Assembly: GCA_041674345.1 (NCBI GenBank)
Contig: JBAYVY010000162.1
Coordinates: 1 to 8,088, forward strand
Length of the DNA stretch: 8,088 nt
Direction: 5' to 3'
Origin: JBAYVY01 sp041674345
GTDB lineage: Bacteria > Planctomycetota > Phycisphaerae > Phycisphaerales > Zrk34
The position numbers were made by a program, and so were the translations under genes. Below, piece after piece: positions 1 through 5,320 of the stretch. Position 1 is the first letter of the stretch; every line of letters begins with the position of its first letter. Below the pieces are notes generated by a model. It worked only from the letters and a program-made list of their open reading frames with translations, made no database searches and was not told the DNA's origin.

Positions 1-1212
1 GGGTTTGTTGCTGATGCGATCGACGCCTTTGTTGAGGACGCGGTCGAGTTGTCGGAAGGCCTGTCGGATGCGTTGTTCGTTTTCGACCAGGGCGATGCGG
101 ATGTAGGATTCGCCGAGTTCGCCGAACGCTCCGCCGGGGGTGGTGGCGACTTCGGCGCGATCGACCATATCGAGGCAGAAATCGACGGTGCTGCCCTTGT
201 AGGGTTCGAGGTGCTTGTCGGACACTTTGGCCCAGACGAACATGGAGGCCTTGGGGGATTCGACGGACCAGCCGAGTTTGCGGATGGCATCGACCATGCA
301 ATCGCGGCGTTTTTCGTAGATGAGGGCTTGTTTGACGACATCGGCGTCATGTTCGCGCATGGCGATGATGGCGGCGATCTGGATGGCCTGGAACATGCCG
401 TAGTCGTAGTAGCCCTTGATGGTGGCCAGCGCCTTGATCATTTCGCTGTTGCCGACGCAGAAGCCGATGCGCCAACCGGCCATGTTGTAGGCCTTGCTCA
501 TGGTGGTGAATTCGACGCCGACTTCTTTGGCGCCGGCGGCCTGCATGAAGGAGGGGGCTTTGTAGTCATCGAAGCAGGTTTGGCCGTAGGCGAAATCGCT
601 GATGACCATGACGTTGTGCTTGCGGGCAAGCTGCACGACCTTTTCCCAGAAGGGCAGATCGACGCACATGGTGGTCGGGTTGTGCGGGTAGTTGAGGATC
701 ATCACCTTGGGCTTGGGGAACAGGTGTTCGAGGACGTTTTCGATGCGGTTGAGGAACGCCTCGTCATTGCCGAGCGGGACTTTGATGACGTTTCCGCCGG
801 CCAGCGCGACGGCGTAGGTGTGAATCTGGAACGCGGGATCGGCGACGACGGCGGTGTCGCCCGGGCCGAGAATGGCGAGCATCAGGTGCGAGAAGCCCTC
901 TTTGGAGCCGATGGTGGCGATGACCTCGGCGTTGGGGTCGAGATCGACGTCCCAGATGCGTTTGTATTTGCGGGCGAGTTCGCGGCGGAGGTTGTAGATG
1001 CCGGCACTGGCGCTGTAGCGCTGATTGCGCAGATCGGCGGAGGCCTCCTGCAATTTTTTGACGATCGGTTCGGGCGTCGGGTCGTTGGGGTTGCCCATGT
1101 TCAGGTCGATGATGTCGTAACCCAGCTTGCGTTTTTCGTAGGTGAGCTGCTTGAGCCGGCCAAGCATGTAGGGCGGCAAACGTTCGATGCGATTGGAAAC
1201 GTTGATTTTCAT
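1..1212 (-). CDS. alaC: AlaC-type alanine/glutamate-pyruvate aminotransferase (3' end cut by window)
   Basis: PLP-dependent class I/II (fold type I) aminotransferase, expected to interconvert alanine and pyruvate with glutamate/2-oxoglutarate in the cytosol. The reverse strand is open from ATG at 1212 to position 1 (404 codons, no stop). E. coli AlaC is about 412 aa, so only a few C-terminal residues should be missing. Visible hallmarks: N-terminal RIERLPPYMLGRL, DLNMGNP near 36-42, IGSKEGFSHLMLA near 101-113, PHNPT with N178, SDFAYG with D206 (PLP pyridine contact), the Schiff-base lysine K240 in TTMSKAYNMAGWRIGF, KASMFVWAK near 331-339, and R372 in YIRIALVEN (substrate carboxylate). The PKASM.VWAK and MSKAYNMAGWR blocks fit AlaC better than DapL (LL-diaminopimelate aminotransferase), its closest relative, but a DapL-like role cannot be excluded. 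No clear Shine-Dalgarno precedes the ATG. The gene is divergent from the zinc-ribbon gene. Confidence 0.85.
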   Translation of the reverse strand, partial: MKINVSNRIERLPPYMLGRLKQLTYEKRKLGYDIIDLNMGNPNDPTPEPIVKKLQEASADLRNQRYSASAGIYNLRRELARKYKRIWDVDLDPNAEVIATIGSKEGFSHLMLAILGPGDTAVVADPAFQIHTYAVALAGGNVIKVPLGNDEAFLNRIENVLEHLFPKPKVMILNYPHNPTTMCVDLPFWEKVVQLARKHNVMVISDFAYGQTCFDDYKAPSFMQAAGAKEVGVEFTTMSKAYNMAGWRIGFCVGNSEMIKALATIKGYYDYGMFQAIQIAAIIAMREHDADVVKQALIYEKRRDCMVDAIRKLGWSVESPKASMFVWAKVSDKHLEPYKGSTVDFCLDMVDRAEVATTPGGAFGELGESYIRIALVENEQRIRQAFRQLDRVLNKGVDRISNKP

Positions 1213-1248
1213 AGGGGCACGGGCTTTCTGATAAAACGGGAACCGGAT

Positions 1249-1276
1249 ATTCTACATGGGTTAAACAGCCCGGCAA
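1249..1276 (-). promoter_or_regulatory. candidate sigma70-type promoter of the aminotransferase gene
   Basis: On the minus strand, TTGCCG (1276-1271, 4/6 to TTGACA) is followed by a 16-bp spacer and TAGAAT (1254-1249, 5/6 to TATAAT). This predicts a start near 1242 and a leader of about 30 nt before the ATG at 1212. Based on motif match only. Confidence 0.4.
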
Positions 1277-1289
1277 AACGGAGTGGTAA

Positions 1290-1410
1290 GTAGCGAGTAG
1301 AAGAAAGCGCATTCAACGTATTTCGCGGCGATCACCACGAATTTCAATGACGCATCGTTGTTTTACTCGCTATCCGCTACTCGCTACTCGCTATCCGCTA
1401 CTCGCTACTC
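1290..1410. repeat. heptamer tandem repeat with a distant inverted copy, in the divergent intergenic region
   Basis: Positions 1364-1410 hold 6.7 copies of a heptamer alternating TACTCGC and TATCCGC. They form two exact 21-bp units (1364-1384 and 1385-1405) plus a partial TACTC. At 1290-1300, GTAGCGAGTAG is the exact reverse complement of 1377-1387 (also of 1398-1408), so an 11-bp stem could close over about 76 nt. It lies between the divergent aminotransferase and zinc-ribbon genes. Nothing else is recognisable at 1301-1363. It could be a dispersed non-coding repeat or a cluster of protein-binding sites; the sequence does not decide. Confidence 0.75.
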
Positions 1411-1443
1411 AATTGACCTAATCCCCCTTCCGGCGGCGTCGGA

Positions 1444-1452
1444 TGCTATGGT
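1444..1452 (+). promoter_or_regulatory. candidate extended -10 element just upstream of the zinc-ribbon gene
   Basis: TGCTATGGT carries the TGn extension and a 4/6 -10 hexamer (TATGGT, 1447-1452) ending 5 nt before the ATG at 1458. If used, the transcript would start at or next to the initiation codon, giving a leaderless mRNA. No convincing -35 at normal spacing and no strong Shine-Dalgarno are seen, which is compatible with that reading but weak evidence. Confidence 0.25.
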
Positions 1453-1457
1453 GAAGC

Positions 1458-2975
1458 ATGTCTGAAAAAAAACTGATCTTGTGTCCTTACTGCGGCAACA
1501 CGCAAACCGAGCCGGAGGATCGCTGCGCGGCGTGCGGCGGTTTTTTCGATCCCCTGTCGCTGAAGGTGACGCAGCAACATATGGGTCCCTGGTTCGTGCG
1601 CGACCGCAACAACCCCTTCCGTCCGGGCTGCTCATTTGAGGTGCTGGTCAGGCAGATTGAAAAGGGCAAGCTGAAGCCGACGACGATCATTCGCGGGCCA
1701 ACCACCAAACAGTATTGGTCCGTCGCCCGTCACGTTCCGGGCGTGTCGCATCTGCTGGGGTATTGCCACAACTGCGGGGCGCACGTCGATGCGAATGCCG
1801 AGTCATGCGGCAAGTGCGGGGAAGTATTCTTCGCGCCGCGATTGCGTGACAATCTGGGACTGGCCCCGGCGGGCGCGGACGTACACATTCAGCCCCGGCT
1901 CAGCGACACCGGCGCGTTCGAGGCGATGGATGAACGATCTCATCCGTTCGATCAACCGATCAAACTGACCGCCCCCGGAAGCGGACCCAAGCCGGGGCAG
2001 AGCGGGTCTTCGAGCGCCGCACCGGGTTCCGCCGCCACGAACAGCATTGCCGCGACCATCGCATCGTTCAGCGCCGCCCGGGCGCGGCAGATGACCGATC
2101 AGCCGATGGGTTCGTCCATTCTCGCCGGTCTTCGCGCCCCGCCCCCCCCGGAAGCCCCGGAAGTGGCCGCCCCCGTCCCCGGAAGTTTCGCAGGTTCATC
2201 CGCGTCGCCGACCGACACCGCCGCCGTTCATGCCGCCACGGCGCAAGCCGCGGCCAGCCGCGATGCGATGGCGTGGATGACCGGCCCGGATCAATCGGAA
2301 CTCGACTCGCTGGCGTCCGCCGTGGCCGGTTACGATTCACCTCGCCGCCCCGGCATCAATCTCACCACTTGGGTGCTCATGGCCGTTAACTTCGCGCTGC
2401 TGGTCGCCGGGGTGATCGTCGTCATCATCGCCATCGACCGCAATCAACCGGCGACGCCGACGACGGGCAACGACGGCAACGGGGGAACCGGGGGCACGCC
2501 CGCACAGACCGGCGAAACCAACGACATGCCCCCCAACATCGCCCCTCGACGCGAACGTCCCGTCGATGCACCCGATCAACTCCAACCCACGCCCCCGACA
2601 CCCCCGACCGCCAAGCTCCCCGATGCGCCAGCGCCCCCGGCCCCCGAATCACCCGCCGATACCAGGCCCGCCGTCCCCCTGCCGACGCAGCGAGCGCCCG
2701 GTATCGAACATGATCCGCGCGCGGGCAACATTTTCTCCGATGAGGAGCCGAAAAAACTCACCCCCGCCGAGCAGCAGCGACTGAACTGGAAGGCGCGGTT
2801 CGCCGAGGCGCAGGAAGCCGAGAAGCAAGGCAAGCCGGACCTGGCGCTGAAGATTTATCAGGAGATCAAGACCAAGGCCCCGGCGGACATGCAGCCGGTC
2901 GGCCTGGATCAGGCCATCGCCCGTGTGCAAACCGCCATCAAACGCAAACCCCTGGAAAAGTTCATCGGGAAGTAG
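1458..2975 (+). CDS. membrane-anchored protein with two zinc ribbons and a GYF-like domain, function unknown
   Basis: 505-aa protein not recognised as a named family. Visible order: zinc ribbon 1 (C9-x2-C12 ... C23-x2-C26); a GYF_2/DUF4339-like segment at about 43-100 (GPWFVRD, then LVRQIEKGKLKPTTIIRG, then YWSVA); zinc ribbon 2 (C103-x2-C106 ... C117-x2-C120); a long Ala/Pro/Ser linker (about 130-300); one hydrophobic helix at about 302-326; a Pro/Thr-rich segment; and a charged helical C-terminus (about 435-505) resembling one TPR-like hairpin (GKPDLALKIYQEIKTKAP). No signal peptide. The metal-binding part is probably cytoplasmic and the C-terminus extracytoplasmic. Residues 178-190 are encoded by a 41-nt repeat also found in truB and the sirtuin gene. 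The architecture suggests a binding or scaffold protein rather than an enzyme, which is inference. Start choice: the ribbon begins 8 residues after this ATG. Confidence 0.75.
   Translation: MSEKKLILCPYCGNTQTEPEDRCAACGGFFDPLSLKVTQQHMGPWFVRDRNNPFRPGCSFEVLVRQIEKGKLKPTTIIRGPTTKQYWSVARHVPGVSHLLGYCHNCGAHVDANAESCGKCGEVFFAPRLRDNLGLAPAGADVHIQPRLSDTGAFEAMDERSHPFDQPIKLTAPGSGPKPGQSGSSSAAPGSAATNSIAATIASFSAARARQMTDQPMGSSILAGLRAPPPPEAPEVAAPVPGSFAGSSASPTDTAAVHAATAQAAASRDAMAWMTGPDQSELDSLASAVAGYDSPRRPGINLTTWVLMAVNFALLVAGVIVVIIAIDRNQPATPTTGNDGNGGTGGTPAQTGETNDMPPNIAPRRERPVDAPDQLQPTPPTPPTAKLPDAPAPPAPESPADTRPAVPLPTQRAPGIEHDPRAGNIFSDEEPKKLTPAEQQRLNWKARFAEAQEAEKQGKPDLALKIYQEIKTKAPADMQPVGLDQAIARVQTAIKRKPLEKFIGK
1987..2027 (+). 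repeat. family 1 in-gene repeat, copy 1 (zinc-ribbon gene)
   Basis: 41 nt beginning CCAAGCCGGGGCAGAGC and ending GAGCGCCGCACCGGGT. It matches the sirtuin-gene copy at 34 of 41 positions. It is read in the AAG-CCG-GGG-CAG frame as KPGQSGSSSAAPG, residues 178-190, within the disordered linker. The 3' end has lost the CTTGGG that mirrors the 5' CCAAG in the other copies. Confidence 0.75.
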
Positions 2976-2980
2976 CGGGG

Positions 2981-3106
2981 GAATGACGAATGACGAAATC
3001 CGAATGACGAAAGAAGTTCCAAATTCCAATGTTCAAATGATGCGGCCATGCGGTTTGGAAATTGGAAATTGAGATTTCATTCGTCATTCGAGTTTCGTCA
3101 TTTTAC
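2981..3106. repeat. imperfect palindromic intergenic repeat, copy A
   Basis: The left arm (about 2981-3038) is built from GAATGACGAA-type units followed by TTCCAAATTCCAATG. The right arm (about 3053-3106) is its imperfect reverse complement (TTTGGAAATTGGAAATTGAG, then ATTCGTCATTCG). The arms are about 50 bp around a short loop near 3039-3052. A second copy with almost the same arms lies at 5031-5294. It starts 5 nt after the zinc-ribbon stop codon and ends 10 nt before the 3' end of tRNA-Leu, so it sits between convergent genes and could act as a bidirectional terminator. No U-tract typical of an intrinsic terminator follows. It gives spurious ORFs on both strands. Confidence 0.85.
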
Positions 3107-3115
3107 TTCCCCCAA

Positions 3116-3199
3116 TGCGGGTGACAGGACTCGAACCTGCACGCCCTTGCGGGCAATGGAACCTAAATCCATCGCGTCTTCCAGTTCCGCCACACCCGC
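3116..3199 (-). tRNA. tRNA-Leu (anticodon UAG)
   Basis: 84-nt class II tRNA on the minus strand. The acceptor stem GCGGGTG (3199-3193) pairs with CACCCGC (3123-3117), with discriminator A at 3116. The anticodon stem ATGGA/TCCAT encloses TTTAGGT, giving anticodon UAG (reads CUN, mainly CUA). A long variable arm (GCCCGCAAGGGC region) and a T arm with GCAGG-TTCGAGT-CCTGT are present. CCA is not encoded. It lies 87 nt downstream of tRNA-Ser on the same strand and is probably co-transcribed with it. Confidence 0.95.
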
Positions 3200-3204
3200 G
3201 GGGG

Positions 3205-3280
3205 AATGGATTTCTGATGGAAGGATAGCGGGCCACGTCAGGTTCACGCCATCTCCGCCAAATCAGAAATCAGAAATTCC
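3205..3280. repeat. spacer between the two tRNAs with a short inverted repeat
   Basis: GGATTTCTGAT at the left end is mirrored by ATCAGAAATTCC at the right end, with a tandem AATCAGAA in the right arm (AAATCAGAAATCAGAAATT). The arms enclose about 45 nt of unremarkable sequence. It may be another member of the dispersed palindromic repeats or a processing hairpin between the tRNAs. Confidence 0.5.
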
Positions 3281-3286
3281 TCAAAA

Positions 3287-3373
3287 CGGAGCGGGTGAGA
3301 TTCGAACTCACGGTACAGTTACCCGTACACACGATTTCCAGTCGTGTTCCTTCAGCCGCTCGGACACCGCTCC
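3287..3373 (-). tRNA. tRNA-Ser (anticodon GGA)
   Basis: 87-nt class II tRNA on the minus strand. The acceptor stem GGAGCGG (3373-3367) pairs with CCGCTCC (3294-3288), with discriminator G at 3287, as expected for serine. The anticodon stem CACGA/TCGTG encloses CTGGAAA, giving anticodon GGA (reads UCC/UCU). A long variable arm (TGTACGGGTAACTGTACC) and a T arm GTGAG-TTCGAAT-CTCAC are present. CCA is not encoded. Confidence 0.95.
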
Positions 3374-3385
3374 AGAGCTTGAACC

Positions 3386-3394
3386 TGTTATCTT
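3386..3394 (+). promoter_or_regulatory. candidate extended -10 promoter of truB, overlapping the opposing tRNA promoter
   Basis: TGTTATCTT is an extended -10 (TGn + TATCTT, 4/6). It overlaps the tRNA -10 on the other strand because TATCTTA reads TAAGATA in reverse. The predicted start is near 3401, leaving a leader of about 48 nt with a good ribosome-binding site (GGAGAAGGG, 3431-3439) 9 nt before the ATG at 3449. Confidence 0.4.
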
Positions 3395-3418
3395 AGGGAC
3401 ATTCGATACGGTTGCCAA
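3390..3418 (-). promoter_or_regulatory. promoter of the tRNA-Ser/tRNA-Leu unit
   Basis: On the minus strand, TTGGCA (3418-3413, 5/6 to consensus), an exact 17-bp spacer and TAAGAT (3395-3390, 4/6). The predicted start is about 10 nt before the 5' end of tRNA-Ser, a plausible pre-tRNA leader. No second promoter was seen between the tRNAs. Confidence 0.6.
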
Positions 3419-3448
3419 GAAGCCACGCCCGGAGAAGGGCATCAAACC

Positions 3449-4222
3449 ATGGTCCGTTACGCCCGCCACGATCTGCACGGCCTGCTGGTCATCGACAAGC
3501 CCCTCGGCCCGTCGAGCACCGATGTCGTGCGCAAAGTCCGCTGGCTGGGCGGCAATTGCAAGGTCGGTCATGCCGGCACGCTCGATCCGATGGCCACCGG
3601 CGTGCTCATCTGCTGCATCGGCTCCGCCACCAAAGCCGTCCCCTCCCTCATGGGCATGACCAAACAATACCTCGCCACACTCGACCTTTCCCACTTCTCC
3701 ACCACCGACGACTCCGAAGGCGCACTCCAACCCGTCCTCATCTCCACCCCCCCCACCGCCGATCAACTTCGCATCGCCCTCGACACCCTCACCGGCCTCA
3801 TTCAGCAAACGCCTCCCATTCACTCCGCCGTCTTAGTCCACGGTCAACGCGCCTACAAACTCGCCCGACAAGGCCTCGATGTCGTCATCGAACCCCGCAT
3901 CGTCCGCATCGACCGCATCGACATCCTGCGGTACGATTGCCCCATCCTCCAAATCGCCGTCACCTGCGGCAAAGGAACCTACATCCGCTCCCTCGCACGA
4001 CAGATCGGCCAAGCACTCGGCACCGGCGGATACCTCACCGCCCTTTGCCGCTCCGCCATCGGACCCTACCGCGTCGAACAAGCCGCCCAACTCGACCGCC
4101 TCCCAAAACCCCTGCTATCCGAACACCTCATCCCCTGGACCAAGCCGGGGCAGAGTGAGTCTTTCCCGGGGGCGAGCGCCGCCTTGGGTATCCGGAAATC
4201 GTCCGATGATCCATCTCAATGA
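3449..4222 (+). CDS. truB: tRNA pseudouridine(55) synthase TruB
   Basis: 257 aa. Converts U55 of the tRNA T loop to pseudouridine in the cytosol. Visible family blocks: GLLVIDKPLGPSSTDVV at 11-27, the catalytic segment GHAGTLDPMATGVL at 40-53 with nucleophile D46, TKQYLATLDLS near 71-81 (the K-x-Y block), QTPPIHSAVLVHGQRAYKLARQG near 124-146, and CGKGTYIRSLARQIG near 173-187. A clear ribosome-binding site supports this start. The C-terminus is unusual: residues 232-247 (KPGQSESFPGASAALG) are encoded by a family 1 repeat, followed by ten residues before the stop. No PUA-type C-terminal domain is evident, as in many short TruB proteins. The last 17 nt overlap the sirtuin gene, suggesting translational coupling. 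The two tRNA genes upstream are divergent, giving a tRNA-themed neighbourhood that may be coincidental. Confidence 0.93.
   Translation: MVRYARHDLHGLLVIDKPLGPSSTDVVRKVRWLGGNCKVGHAGTLDPMATGVLICCIGSATKAVPSLMGMTKQYLATLDLSHFSTTDDSEGALQPVLISTPPTADQLRIALDTLTGLIQQTPPIHSAVLVHGQRAYKLARQGLDVVIEPRIVRIDRIDILRYDCPILQIAVTCGKGTYIRSLARQIGQALGTGGYLTALCRSAIGPYRVEQAAQLDRLPKPLLSEHLIPWTKPGQSESFPGASAALGIRKSSDDPSQ
4140..4189 (+). repeat. family 1 in-gene repeat, copy 2 (truB 3' end)
   Basis: 50 nt beginning CCAAGCCGGGGCAGAGTGAG and ending GAGCGCCGCCTTGGGT. It differs from the sirtuin-gene copy by four substitutions plus a 9-nt (three-codon) insertion around TTTCCCGGGGGCG, so the frame is kept. The ends CCAAG and CTTGG are complementary. 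It is read as KPGQSESFPGASAALG and ends 16 nt before the sirtuin start codon. Confidence 0.8.
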
Positions 4223-5033
4223 TCCACAACTCGCCCGCGTCGCCTCCCTCTTGCGTGACGCCCAGCACGTCATGGTCCTCACCGGCGCCGGCATCAGCGC
4301 CGAGTCCGGCATCCCCACCTTCCGCGATCCACTCACCGGCCTGTGGTTCAACTATCGCCCCGAAGACCTCGCCACTCCCGACGCCTTCGACCGCGACCCC
4401 CGAAGCGTGACGCAATGGTACGACGAACGCCGCGTCAAAGTCCTCCAATGCCAGCCCAACCCCGGACACCTCGCGCTCGTCCAACTCGAACAACGCCTCA
4501 CCATGCCAAGGCAGAGCGCCCCCGGAAACAATGCCCCTTCTTCCAAGCCAAGACAGAGCGAGTCTTCGAGCGCCGCCTTGGGTTCTTCCCGCTCATTTGA
4601 GTTATTCACCCAAAACGTCGATCGCCTCCACCAACGCGCCGGCTCACGCAACGTCCACGAACTCCACGGCGCTCTCGAATCCTGGCGATGCACCCGATGC
4701 GGCCTGGTCCAGGAAGAATGGGGCGACCTCATGCCCCAATACCCCCCCCGCTGCCACTGCGGCGGCATCCGTCGCCCCGACATCGTTTGGTTCGGCGAAC
4801 CCCTCCCCACCCGCATCCTCGATGCCGCCCAACAAGCCCTGATGTGCTGCGACCTCTTCCTCGCCATCGGAACCAGCGGCCAGGTCTATCCCGCCGCCGG
4901 TCTCATCGACCACGCCCTCCTCTCCAACACCACCGTCATCGAAATTAACGCCGAACCCACCCCCTTCACCCCACACGTCACCCACCACTTCCGCGGAAAA
5001 GCCGGCGAAATCCTCCCGCGACTCATTCAATGA
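4206..5033 (+). CDS. cobB: NAD-dependent protein deacylase, class III sirtuin (CobB/SIRT5 type)
   Basis: 275 aa from ATG 4206. The frame is open further upstream, but the family begins just before GAGISAESGIPTFR. Removes acetyl and probably succinyl/malonyl groups from lysines using NAD+. Visible: GAGISAESGIPTFR at 27-40, LATPDAFDRDP, the class III acyl-pocket pair Y72-x-x-R75 in WYDERR, TQNVDRLHQRAG at 135-146, catalytic H154 in HELHG, zinc ligands C162-x2-C165 and C183-x-C185, RPDIVWFGE near 190-198, GTSGQVYPAAG at 222-232, and EINAEP. Residues about 99-130 are an insertion relative to E. coli CobB, exactly between the helix containing GHLALVQLEQRL and the strand leading to TQN. It is encoded by family 1 repeat sequence. 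All catalytic motifs are intact, so the enzyme is probably functional. It overlaps truB by 17 nt. Confidence 0.93.
   Translation: MIHLNDPQLARVASLLRDAQHVMVLTGAGISAESGIPTFRDPLTGLWFNYRPEDLATPDAFDRDPRSVTQWYDERRVKVLQCQPNPGHLALVQLEQRLTMPRQSAPGNNAPSSKPRQSESSSAALGSSRSFELFTQNVDRLHQRAGSRNVHELHGALESWRCTRCGLVQEEWGDLMPQYPPRCHCGGIRRPDIVWFGEPLPTRILDAAQQALMCCDLFLAIGTSGQVYPAAGLIDHALLSNTTVIEINAEPTPFTPHVTHHFRGKAGEILPRLIQ
4500..4595 (+). repeat. family 1 repeat insertion in the sirtuin gene (copy 3 plus a partial copy)
   Basis: About 96 nt in frame. A partial copy starts CCAAGGCAGAGCG at 4506. The full 41-nt copy is at 4543-4583, from CCAAGCCAAGACAGAGCGAG to GCGCCGCCTTGGGT, read as KPRQSESSSAALG (residues 114-126). 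Its ends CCAAG/CTTGG are complementary, and AAGAC/GTCTT forms a further 5-bp inverted repeat. The match to the truB copy is 37 of 41 once that copy's 9-nt insertion is removed. Confidence 0.8.
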
Positions 5034-5038
5034 CGAAT

Positions 5039-5126
5039 TGGGGCCTCTAAAAACCTGCCAATAAGCCCCGGCATGGCCCTTCTTAGTGCCTCGCCGGGGA
5101 TCAACGCCCGGTTTTTCAGAGGCCCC
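5039..5126. mobile_element. 88-bp palindromic element nested in repeat B, flanked by GAAT
   Basis: The terminal inverted repeats GGGGCCTCTAAAAACC (5040-5055) and GGTTTTTCAGAGGCCCC (5110-5126) match except for one base gain. The interior contains a family 2 hairpin at 5063-5102. GAAT flanks both sides (5035-5038, 5127-5130). Removing the element and one GAAT restores the sequence of repeat copy A at 20 of 21 positions (compare 2981-3001). It is too short to encode a transposase, so it would need an enzyme supplied in trans. Confidence 0.55.
5063..5102 (+). repeat. family 2 hairpin, copy 1 (intergenic)
   Basis: The stem CCCCGGC/GCCGGGG, a 2x2 mismatch (AT opposite TC), the inner stem GGC/GCC and the loop region CCTTCTTAGT align with the cbiM copy. 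The stem bases differ but remain complementary. Confidence 0.65.
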
Positions 5127-5178
5127 GAATGACGAAATCCGAATGACGAATGAAGTTCCAAACTCCAATGTTCAAATC

Positions 5179-5228
5179 AAGCACGGGATGACGCCGTCTT
5201 ACTTCCGGGGGCGGCGGCAGACCGTGGT
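5179..5228 (+). repeat. family 2 hairpin, copy 2 (intergenic)
   Basis: AAGCACGGGATG at the left and CAGACCGTGGT at the right are the same ends as the copy inside cbiM. The outer stem CACGG/CCGTG and the internal GA/GA mismatch are kept. The interior differs: an extra inner stem CGCCG/CGGCG closes a loop containing TCTTAC. Confidence 0.65.
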
Positions 5229-5320
5229 GGATTGCGTTTGGAATTTGAAATTTGAGATTTCATTCGTCATTCGAGTTTCGTCATTCGTCATTTTCACACC
5301 CTCTCCGCTCTCGCATCGTG

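Larger units (their letters stand above)
5031..5294. repeat. imperfect palindromic intergenic repeat, copy B, with nested elements
   Basis: Same family as the repeat after the zinc-ribbon gene. The left arm is at 5127-5177 (GAATGACGAAATCCGAATG, then TTCCAAACTCCAATGTTC), preceded by a fragment at 5029-5038. The right arm is at 5236-5294 (GTTTGGAATTTGAAATTTG, then ATTCGTCATTCGAG). The left side is interrupted at 5039-5126 by a second palindrome. The central loop is enlarged by a family 2 hairpin at 5179-5228. The sirtuin stop codon (5031-5033) lies inside the fragment. This accounts for most of the 318-nt gap before cbiM. No cobalamin or NiCo riboswitch was recognised there. Confidence 0.8.

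Noticed and set aside
49..1293. Long plus-strand ORF of 414 codons opposite the aminotransferase
   Set aside because: It is the antisense shadow of alaC. Its Gly/Asp/Val/His-rich translation has no domain, while the minus strand shows a complete set of AlaC motifs.
1364..1410. Possible CRISPR array
   Set aside because: The heptamers are contiguous with no unique spacers of regular length, so this is a simple tandem repeat.
3048..3659. Plus-strand ORF spanning the repeat, both tRNAs and the start of truB
   Set aside because: It runs across two well-folded antisense tRNAs and dispersed repeat sequence. Its peptide resembles the known spurious 'GDRTRTCTPLRAME' and 'GAGEIRTHGTVT' translations of tRNA genes.
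3879..4205. Upstream extension of the sirtuin frame (110 extra residues)
   Set aside because: The extension overlaps the truB coding region, is low-complexity Ser/Pro/Ala and lies outside the sirtuin family. ATG 4206 fits the family N-terminus.
1627..4599. Shared GCTCATTTGAG at about 1629-1639 and 4589-4599
   Set aside because: An 11-nt match with different flanks and different surroundings. It is too short to call a repeat and probably chance.
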